Origin: Kocuria rosea
Lineage (GTDB): Bacteria > Actinomycetota > Actinomycetes > Actinomycetales > Micrococcaceae
Assembly: GCF_023715525.1 (NCBI RefSeq)
Contig: NZ_JAMBOG010000003.1
Location: 168,075 to 232,074 of the forward strand
Reading direction: 5' to 3'
DNA: 64,000 nt
Part shown: piece after piece, positions 56,764 through 64,000 of the stretch
Layout: every line of letters begins with the position of its first letter
Numbering within the stretch: position 1 is the first letter of the stretch
Position numbers and translations under genes: made by a program
The notes under the pieces: generated by a model
Told to the model about the DNA's origin: nothing
The model's database searches: none
The model's input: the letters and a program-made list of their open reading frames with translations, nothing else

Positions 56764-57261
56764 ATGGGCTTCGAGGTCTTCGACAAGAGAATGACCCCGC
56801 TGGCGAAGGCGCCCAGCGTCACCATCCAGAAGCGCGGGGTGATCTCGCTGAACAAGGCCGCCCACGACCTCGTGGACAACGCGCAGACTGTGGAGCTGCT
56901 CTACGACTGCGATCGACGCGTGATGGCCCTGCGTGCCGCCGATGACTCTTCCCCACACGCCTATGCGGTGCGCAACGGCTCCCGGCGGGGGCCCGGGCAG
57001 GCCATCATCTCGGCCACTGCTTTCACGCAGCACTACGGGATCGACACCACTGCCACGAGGCGATGGAAGCCGTTCGTGGAGGACGGCATGCTCTGCGTGG
57101 ACCTCACCGATGAGGGCACCGTCATCACCGGCAACCGCACCAAGACCACGGCACCGATCCAGGACGCTGAGACGGCAGAGGGGGCAGAGGCGGCGGAGGA
57201 CATCGACGCCGTCGCCGTCCAGGAGGACCCGGTTGGCGATGACACCACCGTCGACTCCTGA
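56764..57261 (+). CDS. AbrB-like orphan upstream of lsr2
   Basis: 165 residues; ATG at 56764 after GGGAAGAATC. N-terminal FDKRMTPLAKAPSVTIQKRG and VISLNKAAHDLVDNAQTVEL have the swapped-hairpin pattern of AbrB/SpoVT-type DNA-binding domains (inference); the C-terminal 40 residues are Glu/Ala-rich low complexity. Not otherwise recognised. Precedes lsr2 by 61 bp, probably in one transcript: a DNA-binding pair. Confidence 0.6.
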   Translation: MGFEVFDKRMTPLAKAPSVTIQKRGVISLNKAAHDLVDNAQTVELLYDCDRRVMALRAADDSSPHAYAVRNGSRRGPGQAIISATAFTQHYGIDTTATRRWKPFVEDGMLCVDLTDEGTVITGNRTKTTAPIQDAETAEGAEAAEDIDAVAVQEDPVGDDTTVDS

Positions 57262-57322
57262 CTACCCGTACGACAACACCGCCCTGTTCTACGACCCGTT
57301 CACCCGAAAGGATGCCTCACCC

Positions 57323-57664
57323 ATGGCGCAGAAAGTCGAAGTGCACCTCGAGGACGACCTCGACGGCGGCCCCGCCGACCACACCCTCACCTTCGCCCTG
57401 GACGGGCGTGACTACGAGATCGACCTCTCCGAGGCCAATGCCGAGAAGCTGCGCGAGGCGCTGCGCCCCTTCGTGGCCGCCGGCCGTAAGACCACCCACA
57501 CCGGAACCCGTTCCACCCTCTCCCGCAGCACCGGGGCCCGATCCTCGAGCATCGACCCCGACACCGCCAAGATCCGGGCCTGGGCCAAGGAGAACAGCCA
57601 CCCGATCTCCGACCGCGGCCGCATCCACCAGTCCGTCAAGGACGCCTACTACGCCGCCCACTGA
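57323..57664 (+). CDS. lsr2: Lsr2-family nucleoid-associated protein
   Basis: 113 residues. N-terminal dimerisation domain QKVEVHLEDDLDGGPADHTL, FALDGRDYEIDLSEANAEKL; linker; C-terminal DNA-binding region TAKIRAWAKENSHPISDRGR with the RGR AT-hook-like motif. Lsr2 silences AT-rich, often foreign DNA. ATG at 57323 after AAAGGA. Sits at the start of the lower-GC island. Confidence 0.93.
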   Translation: MAQKVEVHLEDDLDGGPADHTLTFALDGRDYEIDLSEANAEKLREALRPFVAAGRKTTHTGTRSTLSRSTGARSSSIDPDTAKIRAWAKENSHPISDRGRIHQSVKDAYYAAH

Positions 57665-58055
57665 CCCCTCCCGGGTGAGACGGGCCGGCGATGCTGGGGT
57701 CGTCACTGCACCGCGGGGCAACGCCCCGGCACAGTGCGGGCCTATCGGCTGCCCGAGCGAGCACAAGCGCTGTGGCCGCACGCATCCAGGGCCCCCGCGC
57801 AGCCTGGCGCCAGTGCAAGCTCGAGAAGGAGAAGCACCAGAACCGCCGCCACGATCAAGATCCTCCGCCACGACACCATGGGCGCCCCTGTCCTTATCCT
57901 GTGGCCTCGCATGTTATCCCCCGTCAGAGCGGTATTAACCCACGGATCCTAGAGACGCGGCGACCGCGGAGACGGCCGGTCGTCATGGATCGAGCACCTG
58001 GCACCACTGCCGGGGGCGCGATGGGCTCCCCTATGCTCTGCGGGTGGGGATCAAC
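57665..58055. other. Gene-poor gap after lsr2
   Basis: 391 bp with no convincing frame, ribosome site or repeat. Short frames on both strands are Arg/Ala/Gly-poor translations without codon bias. Confidence 0.5.
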
Positions 58056-58250
58056 ATGGGGATGTTGGGCTTTGGGGTGCTGTCACTTCTTGTTTCGATC
58101 GCGCTGCCAACGGTGAGCACCTGGCGTCGCCGGCGGAAGCGCCGCAAAGGCAGGGCCGTGTCCTTGGATGCGGATCACTCCCTCGCCGTCGGATCCCTGG
58201 TGCTGGCAGTGGTAGGGATCCTCGCCGTCATTGGGTCAGGCTTCCGCTGA
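58056..58250 (+). CDS. Possible small two-helix membrane protein
   Basis: 64 residues; ATG at 58056 after GGGTGGGGA (GTG at 58044 alternative). Two hydrophobic helices, LGFGVLSLLVSIALPTVSTW and GSLVLAVVGILAVIGSGF, with a basic loop RRRRKRRKGR between. No family. Likely inserted in the membrane with the loop inside. Confidence 0.5.
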   Translation: MGMLGFGVLSLLVSIALPTVSTWRRRRKRRKGRAVSLDADHSLAVGSLVLAVVGILAVIGSGFR

Positions 58251-58539
58251 GGAGCACCCGCCGCTGGGCACCGGCCCAGAAGCCCACGATCGCGACCTCC
58301 TCGGCGCTGCCTGTCCTGTACCGAGAACCACCCGGACGCAGGCGCTTCCTCATGCCACGCTGCCGCGCCAAAGCACCGACCGGAGACGCCAACTGGTGAG
58401 GATGGTCCACTAAACGCACCCGGTGTGCCTCTGCTCGCGTGCGGGGCTACCGTCAACGGGTAGAGGGGTGGTGAAGCAGCCCGCCGCCCCTCTTCACCGC
58501 GCAGGCCCCTGCCGGGCCTCGACGCTGAAGGAGCCCCCC

Positions 58540-58755
58540 ATGCTCGACGCTCTCGCCGCCCAGCAAGCCCGCCTGCTGCACCACACCCTGGTGGGGGCCG
58601 GGATCTCGGTGCCCCAGCTGTGGTGGCGCTACTTCAGCCTGGGCGGCAACGCCCGCCAACTGGAAGTCGAGGCCTACGTCCATCAGGCCCTGCACCTGCC
58701 CCGCCTCGATCGCCTGCTGCTCGACCAAGCCGCTGAGGAACTCCTCACCGACTGA
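58540..58755 (+). CDS. Small orphan protein, paralogue of 59030 gene
   Basis: 71 residues; ATG at 58540 after GAAGGAGCCC. AQQARLLHHTLVGAGISVPQ, LWWRYFSLGGNARQLEVEAY, VHQALHLPRLDRLLLDQAAE. All-helical, unrecognised. The gene at 59030 on the opposite strand encodes a protein with the same pattern (A-R-L..L..G..V..LW..Y...GG...EVEA..H.ALHL), about 45% alike by eye. Confidence 0.7.
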   Translation: MLDALAAQQARLLHHTLVGAGISVPQLWWRYFSLGGNARQLEVEAYVHQALHLPRLDRLLLDQAAEELLTD

Positions 58756-59029
58756 CCCCTGACGACACCGGGGGACAGCCCTTCGACCAAAGCCGCATCG
58801 GTTCCTGGCCGGTGGCATAGGGCCCTTGGCTTCCCAGCCCGCTCATCGGCTGCTGCCCCGCCTCCGGGGGAACGGGCCACGGCCCGCGCGGCCACGAGCC
58901 CCCACCCGTGCAGGGTCGATGACCACCGGCGGCCTACTACACCGTTGCCGGTCAGCCCTGAGCGACCGCACCCGGGGGCCACGGCGGTGAGGCCTTCGCC
59001 ATGGCCTTGGGCTATCACCTACCCAGGGT
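58756..59029. other. Gap between convergent paralogues
   Basis: 274 bp between the two convergent small paralogues. No gene or repeat seen. Confidence 0.5.
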
Positions 59030-59317
59030 TCAGTGCTCGGGGTTTTCTTCTGTGGTGGGGAAGTCCCAGGTGTAGGGAATTCCGGTCTGGGGCAGCACCT
59101 GATTGGCGATCTGGACCAGACAGTAGCGGTGGCGGGCATGCAGGTGCAGGGCGCCGTGCAGGAACGCCTCCACCTCCACCCGGCCGACCCCACCACCGTT
59201 GTGAGCGTAGGCCCGCCACAGGGCGTGGACGGTCCACCCGGCACGGGCCAGCGCGGTGCGCAGCATGCGTGCCTGAGCCCGGGCGATCGTCCACGCCCCA
59301 CCTCCGAGGATCCGCAC
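59030..59317 (-). CDS. Small orphan protein, paralogue of 58540 gene
   Basis: 95 residues, GTG at 59317 or an internal ATG (RMLRTALAR). IARAQARMLRTALARAGWTV, HALWRAYAHNGGGVGRVEVE, AFLHGALHLHARHRYCLVQI; acidic end TTEENPEH. Same fold pattern as the gene at 58540, with an extra C-terminal stretch. Function unknown. Confidence 0.65.
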   Translation of the reverse strand: MRILGGGAWTIARAQARMLRTALARAGWTVHALWRAYAHNGGGVGRVEVEAFLHGALHLHARHRYCLVQIANQVLPQTGIPYTWDFPTTEENPEH

Positions 59318-59765
59318 TAGTCAGCCCACGTACCGCGGACAGGGCAGCAAGCAGGCCATAGCCCCGGGCCGGGGCTGGTGCACTCCTCCGGTGCAGCCAT
59401 CATTGTCCGCCCCACCCACCGGGCCCGGGAAACCTCGGGGATCTCCTCAGCACCCCGGCGACCCGCACCCGCCCCAGGCACAGGGCGGTGCCCAGAGCGC
59501 TGACACCTGGCCCTACCGGAGGAACAGGGCGGCTGGGGTGCCCGAGGCGTCGAGTCCCGGGGAGCTGACGGGGCAGAGGGCGCGCAGGAGACGCCTCGCC
59601 ACCCAGCACGTGAGCGGCGGCCCGGTCGTCACACTGCTCCGCGTGCTTCGACAGTGTCGGGTGCTGCGTCTACCCTGGGGCATCATTGCCGGGTGTTTCG
59701 CGGACCCGGCAGTGCGGTCCAGCCACCGGCCGCCACGTCTTTCCGCGTGTGCACAGGAAGAGGGC
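59318..59765 (+). promoter_or_regulatory. 448-bp gap with promoter for 59766 gene
   Basis: No gene seen. A good sigma-A-like promoter lies at 59648-59676: -35 TCGACA, 17-bp spacer, -10 TACCCT, giving about an 80-nt leader. Confidence 0.5.
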
Positions 59766-60188
59766 ATGACCACTCCTGATCCCGGGGCCCTGGCCGTCGA
59801 GCTGCGCCCCCACGGCCCCACCCACTGGATCGCCACCTACTACCCCCTGGTGGACACCCCCGCCGGCCGCTGGGCCGACGTCACCTGGACTCTGCACCAG
59901 CACCTGATCCCCACCCCCAAGGAAGCCCCTGCCTCGGCGCGATGGCTGGATCTGCGCAGCCCCGACCCCGGCCACCCCGGCTACGCCGCACACCAGGTCT
60001 GGGCCACCCAGCTGGCCGCCGGCTACGCCACGGCCCTGGCCGTCCACCGTGCCGAGGTCCCCGAGGAACCCCTCTCCCACGATGAGGCACAGCAGCTGCG
60101 AGCCGGTACGGTCGTGGTCCCGGCCGGACAGCTCTCGGAGTGGGTGCTCGACGACCTCGAGGTAGGGACCCCGGGCCTTTACGGGTAA
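59766..60188 (+). CDS. Orphan protein, unrecognised
   Basis: 140 residues; ATG at 59766 after GGAAGAGGGC. Contains ALAVELRPHGPTHWIATYYP, DTPAGRWADVTWTLHQHLIP, SAARWLDLRSPDP-like segments and a hydrophobic AAGYATALAVHRAEV helix. No signal, no membrane span. Separated by 75 bp from the next orphan, which has its own promoter. Confidence 0.7.
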   Translation: MTTPDPGALAVELRPHGPTHWIATYYPLVDTPAGRWADVTWTLHQHLIPTPKEAPASARWLDLRSPDPGHPGYAAHQVWATQLAAGYATALAVHRAEVPEEPLSHDEAQQLRAGTVVVPAGQLSEWVLDDLEVGTPGLYG

Positions 60189-60263
60189 CCTCGCGGGCAC
60201 CGCGCAGGTAGAGCAGCCCGGCCACCGGCCTCACCCCCGGCGGTGGCACACTACAGTGACGCC

Positions 60264-61103
60264 ATGACACAGCAGCTGTACGAGGACATGTCCCAGGTCC
60301 AGGCCGCTGATGCCCTGGACGAGTTCCTCGCCGAACGCTCCCCCGCGCTGGAGCAGCTGCGCACCGCGGTGGCCGCCCACGGTCTGGACCCCGACGTGCT
60401 GCTCGAGGGCACCCCCGAGTCGGTGGGCCCGGTGTGGGAGTGGGTCACCGGCCGCGCCGGCGAGCTCGGCGTCGATCCCCGGTCGCTGGAGGAGGATCCG
60501 ACCCGCCGCTCCTGGCCCAGCTGGGCCCGCCACGGCATGCTGGTGGACCCCCACCCCCCGGCCCAGACCCTGACGCTGGTGGACGGGTTCACCTCCTACC
60601 TCGCCCGCATCATCACCACCGCGGTCCCCGGAGCGCAGTGGCGCGTCGGGGAGCACCGCCTCGATGACTACCCCATGCTCAACTACCCCGTGCTCGCCGC
60701 CGCCGGCCACCAGGTCTTCCTGCCCGCGATCCCGCTCTACAGCGCCTACCAGTCCGCCCACGGCCGCGACCCGATGAGCGGGACCGAGATGGACGCCCAC
60801 ACCCGGCGCACCATCGCCGCGCTGCGCGGGGAGAATCCCGTGGCCGATGCGGTGGAGGATCCGCTGGTGACGGTGGTCGCCGAGGTGGGGTGCTTCGACC
60901 TCGGGCTGCGCGCCGACCTCGCCGCCGACCACCCCGAGCTGGTGGAGCAGATGATCACCGAGCTCACCGACCGCGACGGGGTCGCCTCGGTCCACCGCTA
61001 CGGGCCCGACGCGCTGGTGGTTGACGCCCCGGACTGGAACGAGACCCGCCTGAAGCTCTGGTCGACGCTGTGGCTGCAACGCCACCTCCACACCGACGAC
61101 TGA
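60264..61103 (+). CDS. Orphan protein, probably leaderless
   Basis: 279 residues, not recognised. Acidic, no membrane segment; TSYLARIITTAVPGAQWRVG, YPMLNYPVLAAAGHQVFLPA, VAEVGCFDLGLRADLAADHP. Before the ATG at 60264 there is no ribosome site, but a -10-like TACAGT ends 6 bp upstream, as expected for a leaderless mRNA. GTG at 60243 would extend it by 7 residues. Immunity or toxin roles are conceivable but unsupported. Confidence 0.7.
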   Translation: MTQQLYEDMSQVQAADALDEFLAERSPALEQLRTAVAAHGLDPDVLLEGTPESVGPVWEWVTGRAGELGVDPRSLEEDPTRRSWPSWARHGMLVDPHPPAQTLTLVDGFTSYLARIITTAVPGAQWRVGEHRLDDYPMLNYPVLAAAGHQVFLPAIPLYSAYQSAHGRDPMSGTEMDAHTRRTIAALRGENPVADAVEDPLVTVVAEVGCFDLGLRADLAADHPELVEQMITELTDRDGVASVHRYGPDALVVDAPDWNETRLKLWSTLWLQRHLHTDD

Positions 61104-61434
61104 GCACAACGCACTCCGCCCCATCACGGATCGCCATCCCCCTGCGCAGCACCGCCCCGAGATGACCTCACGACAAGTACCGGCTGTCGGGGAATGTCTC
61201 ACGACCTATTCGCTTCATGACCCTGGACTGGCGACTCGCTGCCCCTTTGAGCACCCGTTAGCTCATGTAGCCAGTAGAGCGGTTGCCGCGGTTGCTTGGC
61301 CGCCTAACCGGGGCGTGGATCTTGTACAGCACTAACGGAAGGGCAAAATCCTCATGGCCTCGAGCTTCGCCTGTTGAGCGTTTCTTCTCCGCAGGCGGAT
61401 AGGGAAGGAGACCTTGTACGGGGTGGCGTGCAGC
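61104..61434. other. Gap, no gene seen
   Basis: 331 bp between the orphan gene and the ltrA remnant; some lower-GC patches, no frame with a ribosome site, no strong repeat. Confidence 0.5.
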
Positions 61435-62079
61435 TCAGCGGGAGGTGCGGATCGCGGTGCGGTGCTGCGCATAGCGCAGGCTCTCGAGTGCGACGAGAGC
61501 GGAGACGATCACGGCGATAAGTGCGAGGGCGGCCAGCGGCGCCAGGGGTGCCGCAACGGGTATGAGGGCCAGCAGCAGCGCGGCGGCACCAAGACGCCAG
61601 GTCTTCCACTCGCCCCCGACACGATGCCAGAAGGCCGTGTTGCCCAGCAGGTACAGCGCTGTTCCGCCGAAGAGGGCGCAGGCACCCAAAGCGCCGAAGC
61701 CCTGTGATTCCTCCACGTGGGCCAGGACGTCTTCGACCCCCAGTGCGGACAGGACGATGCCGGCCACCAGGGGCAGGTGCAGGTAGGTGTAGGCCTCCAC
61801 GGCGGCGGAGGCTCGGGCCGGTCCCCGCAGTGCGGCGAAGCGGTGCTCGGCGGCGATCGCGGTGACGTCGAAGTAGAGCCACCACAGGCCCAGGGACAGC
61901 ACGATGCCGGCTGCGGCTCCCAGGAGAATGGGAACGCTCACCGGCTCCTGGGAGGCGCCCACGCCGATGGCGACGATGGACTCGCCCAGGGCGAGGATGA
62001 TGATCAACCCGTAGCGCTCGGTCCAGTGCGCGGCCGAGTGCACCCGCCAGTCGCCGCGCCGGGAGGTTCCACGCAAGAG
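61435..62079 (-). pseudogene. 5'-truncated LtrA-family membrane protein
   Basis: About 215 codons keep the C-terminal half of a low-temperature-requirement A family protein: WRVHSAAHWTERYGLIIILA, LGESIVAIGVGASQEPV, LWWLYFDVTAIAAEH, then hydrophobic helices to the stop at 61435. Full-length members are near 390 residues and start with a WxELFFDLxFV motif that is absent. Upstream sequence turns into unrelated frame and, from 62228, the opposite-strand MarR gene, so the 5' half has been lost. Confidence 0.75.
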
Positions 62080-62227
62080 ATGTGCACCTCCGAGTCTTGT
62101 TCGCGCATGGAAGGTGCCGCCATAGGGACCTACTAGTCCCGGCGCGAGCCGGTCGAGCGACAGAAAGTCTTCTTCGACAACTTCTTCCCGAGTCCGTAGG
62201 GTGCTTCTTCTAACGAAGGGCACCGCC

Positions 62228-62698
62228 ATGGCAGACTCCAGCACCGCCATCTTGCAGGATGAGGATCCCGTGACGTTGTGGGGCCATGTCATCGAGGGCT
62301 TCCAGTGCACCCACAAGAACCTGCACCACCGGGTTACCGCCACCTTCTCGCTGGATCCGGCCGAGGCCGAGGCCCTGTTGCGTCTGAGCAGCAGTTCCGA
62401 ACAGCGCATGCCCATGGCTGAACTTGCCCGCCAGGTGGCGTTCAGCACCGGCGGGGCGACCAAGGTCGCCGACCGACTGGTCAAGCGCCATCTCGCCCGG
62501 CGCGTCCCCTGCGCGACCGATCGGCGCGTTGTTTACCTCGAGCTCACCACCGAAGGCCAGGCCACGTCCCGCGCCCTGCGCGAGCTCGTCGGCAATGTTG
62601 TGAGTGCCACGTTCGTCGACGTCCTGGGCCCCGAGAAAGCGGCCTTGGTGGCCGATGCCATGGCTCACCTCGCCGTGGCCAACCGGAGGCCGACCTGA
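62228..62698 (+). CDS. MarR-family transcriptional regulator
   Basis: 156 residues. Winged helix SLDPAEAEALLRLSSSSEQR, MPMAELARQVAFSTGGATKV, ADRLVKRHLARRVPCATDRR (wing DRR). ATG at 62228 after GAAGGGCACC. Divergent from the ltrA remnant, whose truncation removed that promoter; may now control the chloroperoxidase-like gene at 63053 (inference). Confidence 0.85.
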   Translation: MADSSTAILQDEDPVTLWGHVIEGFQCTHKNLHHRVTATFSLDPAEAEALLRLSSSSEQRMPMAELARQVAFSTGGATKVADRLVKRHLARRVPCATDRRVVYLELTTEGQATSRALRELVGNVVSATFVDVLGPEKAALVADAMAHLAVANRRPT

Positions 62699-63052
62699 GC
62701 GCTCTGGGCGCCCCTTGCACAGGGATCTGCCATGCTCGCCTGCCATGTGAGAAGTCCCCTCTTCCGGTCAGGGGGCATCACGATATGCCGGGGTCTTGGA
62801 AAGAGATGCCAGCCCGGTTCCAGCAGCGGCGACGGCGCCCTTGTGAACAGCGGGTTACTTTCCCGTCCGTGTTGTTGTCTTCCTCGGAAGATGCTGTGAC
62901 ACTGAGCTCCGTGATCGGTGCTTGCATCGACCATGGCACCGGGGTGGTGCCCAGAGCTTCTCGTGTACGGAACGGCCGCCGGCATCTTTCTGGCCTCGAC
63001 CTTCGGAGCTGCCCCGGATCGCTGGAGCGCAGAAATCCCGAGGAGAACATCG
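62699..63052. other. Gap before hydrolase, leader region
   Basis: 354 bp, lower GC; no gene recognised. GAGGAGAACATCG just before 63053 is the ribosome site of the hydrolase. Confidence 0.5.
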
Positions 63053-63877
63053 ATGGCTTATGTCACCACCGCTGACGGCACCCAGATCTTCTACAAGGAC
63101 TGGGGGGAGGGCAAGCCCGTGGTGCTCAGCCACGGCTGGCCACTGAACGCCGACAGCTGGGAGGCGCAAATGCTGTTCCTAGCCTCCAACGGGTGCCGGG
63201 TGATCGCCCACGACCGTCGCGGGCACGGCCGATCCTCCCAGGCATGGACCGGCAACGACATGGACACCTACGCCGATGATCTCGCCGCTGTTATTGAAGC
63301 CCTCGACCTGCGCGACATCACCCTTGTCGGCTTTTCCACCGGCGGTGGGGAAGTCACCCGCTACCTCACCCGGCACGGAGCCGACCGGGTGGCGAAACTC
63401 GCCCTGGTCTCGGCGGTCACCCCCTTCATGCTCCAGACCGCCGACAACCCCGACGGTGTTCCGCAGGAGGTCTTCGACGGGCTAAGGGAAGGCTCCCTTG
63501 CCGATCGTGGGCAGCTGTATCGGGACTTCGCCGATGGCCCGTTCTTCGGCAACAACCGTCCCGGTCAGGACGTCTCCCAGGGCATCCGTGATGCGTTCTG
63601 GTTCCAGGGCATGCAGGCCGGCCACCGCAACACCTACGAATCCATCGCGGCCTTTTCCGCCACGGATTTCCGTCCCGACCTGGACGCGATCGAGCTCCCC
63701 GTTCTGGTGGTGCACGGCGACGACGACCAGGTCGTCCCGTTTGAGGTAGGTGGCAAGGCCGCCGCCTCCCGGCTCCAGAACGCGACATTGAAGGTCTACT
63801 CCGGAGCCCCCCACGGGCTCGGTGACACCCACAAGGAACAGCTCAACACTGACCTGCTCGCCTTCATCAATACCTAG
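63053..63877 (+). CDS. Non-heme chloroperoxidase-like hydrolase
   Basis: 274 residues, alpha/beta hydrolase of the bacterial perhydrolase/chloroperoxidase group. [43 protein letters not shown], nucleophile elbow [17 protein letters not shown] (Ser), GDDDQVVP (Asp), [10 protein letters not shown] (His). Full length. Makes peracids or hydrolyses esters; physiological substrate unknown. Confidence 0.9.
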   Translation: MAYVTTADGTQIFYKDWGEGKPVVLSHGWPLNADSWEAQMLFLASNGCRVIAHDRRGHGRSSQAWTGNDMDTYADDLAAVIEALDLRDITLVGFSTGGGEVTRYLTRHGADRVAKLALVSAVTPFMLQTADNPDGVPQEVFDGLREGSLADRGQLYRDFADGPFFGNNRPGQDVSQGIRDAFWFQGMQAGHRNTYESIAAFSATDFRPDLDAIELPVLVVHGDDDQVVPFEVGGKAAASRLQNATLKVYSGAPHGLGDTHKEQLNTDLLAFINT

Positions 63878-63884
63878 TGCCGTG

Positions 63885-64000
63885 TCAGGCAGCTTTTGCG
63901 ATGTGGATGGTGGCGGCTTTGTCGAGAACTTCGACCAGGCGGTGGTCGTGGGCGTGGCGGTTACGCCAGGCGATGTAGCGGCGGATCATCGAGGCCTGCT
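63885..64000 (-). mobile_element. Transposase C-terminus, cut by window edge
   Basis: On the reverse strand the frame reads MIRRYIAWRNRHAHDHRLVE, then AATIHIAKAA and stop. The YIAWRNRHA pattern is typical of IS630-type transposase ends in Micrococcaceae (from memory). Its stop lies 8 bp beyond the hydrolase stop; IS end sequence not recognised. Confidence 0.55.

Noticed and set aside
59033..59320. Plus-strand frame of similar size over the 59030 gene
   Set aside because: It is the antisense shadow; the minus strand carries the pattern shared with 58540.

Overview
The window is very GC-rich DNA (clearly above 70% over most of its length) from a free-living actinobacterium. Many GTG starts, 4-bp ATGA/GTGA gene overlaps, an Lsr2 homologue, a SigK/RskA pair, class F sortases and Excalibur-domain surface proteins point to the Micrococcaceae (Kocuria-like is my best guess, an inference). 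The first 56.4 kb is chromosomal core and catabolic DNA. From about 56.4 kb to the right edge the character changes: lower-GC patches, orphan genes, an Lsr2-type silencer, a truncated gene and a transposase fragment, as in a genomic island.

Layout. 1-2.4 kb: end of a xylulokinase gene coupled to galactose mutarotase, facing a ROK sugar kinase. 3.4-10.5 kb: a 5-oxoproline/lactam module like the Bacillus subtilis ycsF-ycsG-ycsI-kipI-kipA locus: pxpA, a pxpB-pxpC fusion, a biotin carboxylase/BCCP fusion and a GntR regulator rightward; a divergent NRAMP-family permease and a DUF1445 hydro-lyase leftward. The same 15-bp palindrome stands before both arms. 10.8-12.9 kb: two MarR regulators and two unknown proteins. 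13.0-24.9 kb: leucine/isovalerate degradation (MCC beta and alpha, isovaleryl-CoA dehydrogenase, MaoC, CitE-like lyase, EtfB, EtfA), in the order of the M. tuberculosis Rv2502c-Rv2498c locus, with a divergent TetR, a second acyl-CoA dehydrogenase and an acyl-CoA synthetase. 25-32 kb: SDR, Zn alcohol dehydrogenase, MFS permease, CorA, sulfite-oxidase-like molybdoenzyme and a VOC protein. 32.3-37.6 kb: sugar-acid cluster (GntP permease, DUF1537 kinase, hydroxyisobutyrate-type dehydrogenase, SDR) with an FCD/GntR regulator and a matching palindrome. 37.8-40.1 kb: esterase-like lipoprotein, glutathione peroxidase, haloacetate-dehalogenase-like hydrolase.

40.2-48.6 kb is the most unusual core region. 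Three operons each encode a secreted surface protein (CHRD or Excalibur) followed by a class F sortase. All three surface proteins end in the same non-LPXTG signal, GGADTG, then a membrane helix and an Arg-rich tail. The first operon runs into sigK-rskA. cspA, an aldo/keto reductase and another secreted protein are interspersed. 48.8-56.4 kb: a phosphotransferase, an NCS1 permease and a second, unfused and more diverged pxpA-BCCP-biotin carboxylase-pxpB-pxpC set. The window therefore holds two independent biotin-linked 'oxoprolinase-like' systems, each with its own type of transporter.

56.4-64 kb (island-like): an AbrB-like orphan plus lsr2, small orphan proteins including two divergent paralogues in opposite orientation, two larger orphans, a 5'-truncated ltrA pseudogene, a MarR regulator, a chloroperoxidase-type hydrolase and the 3' end of a transposase. 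Several perfect 17-21 bp hairpins without a U-tract serve as terminators between transcription units.
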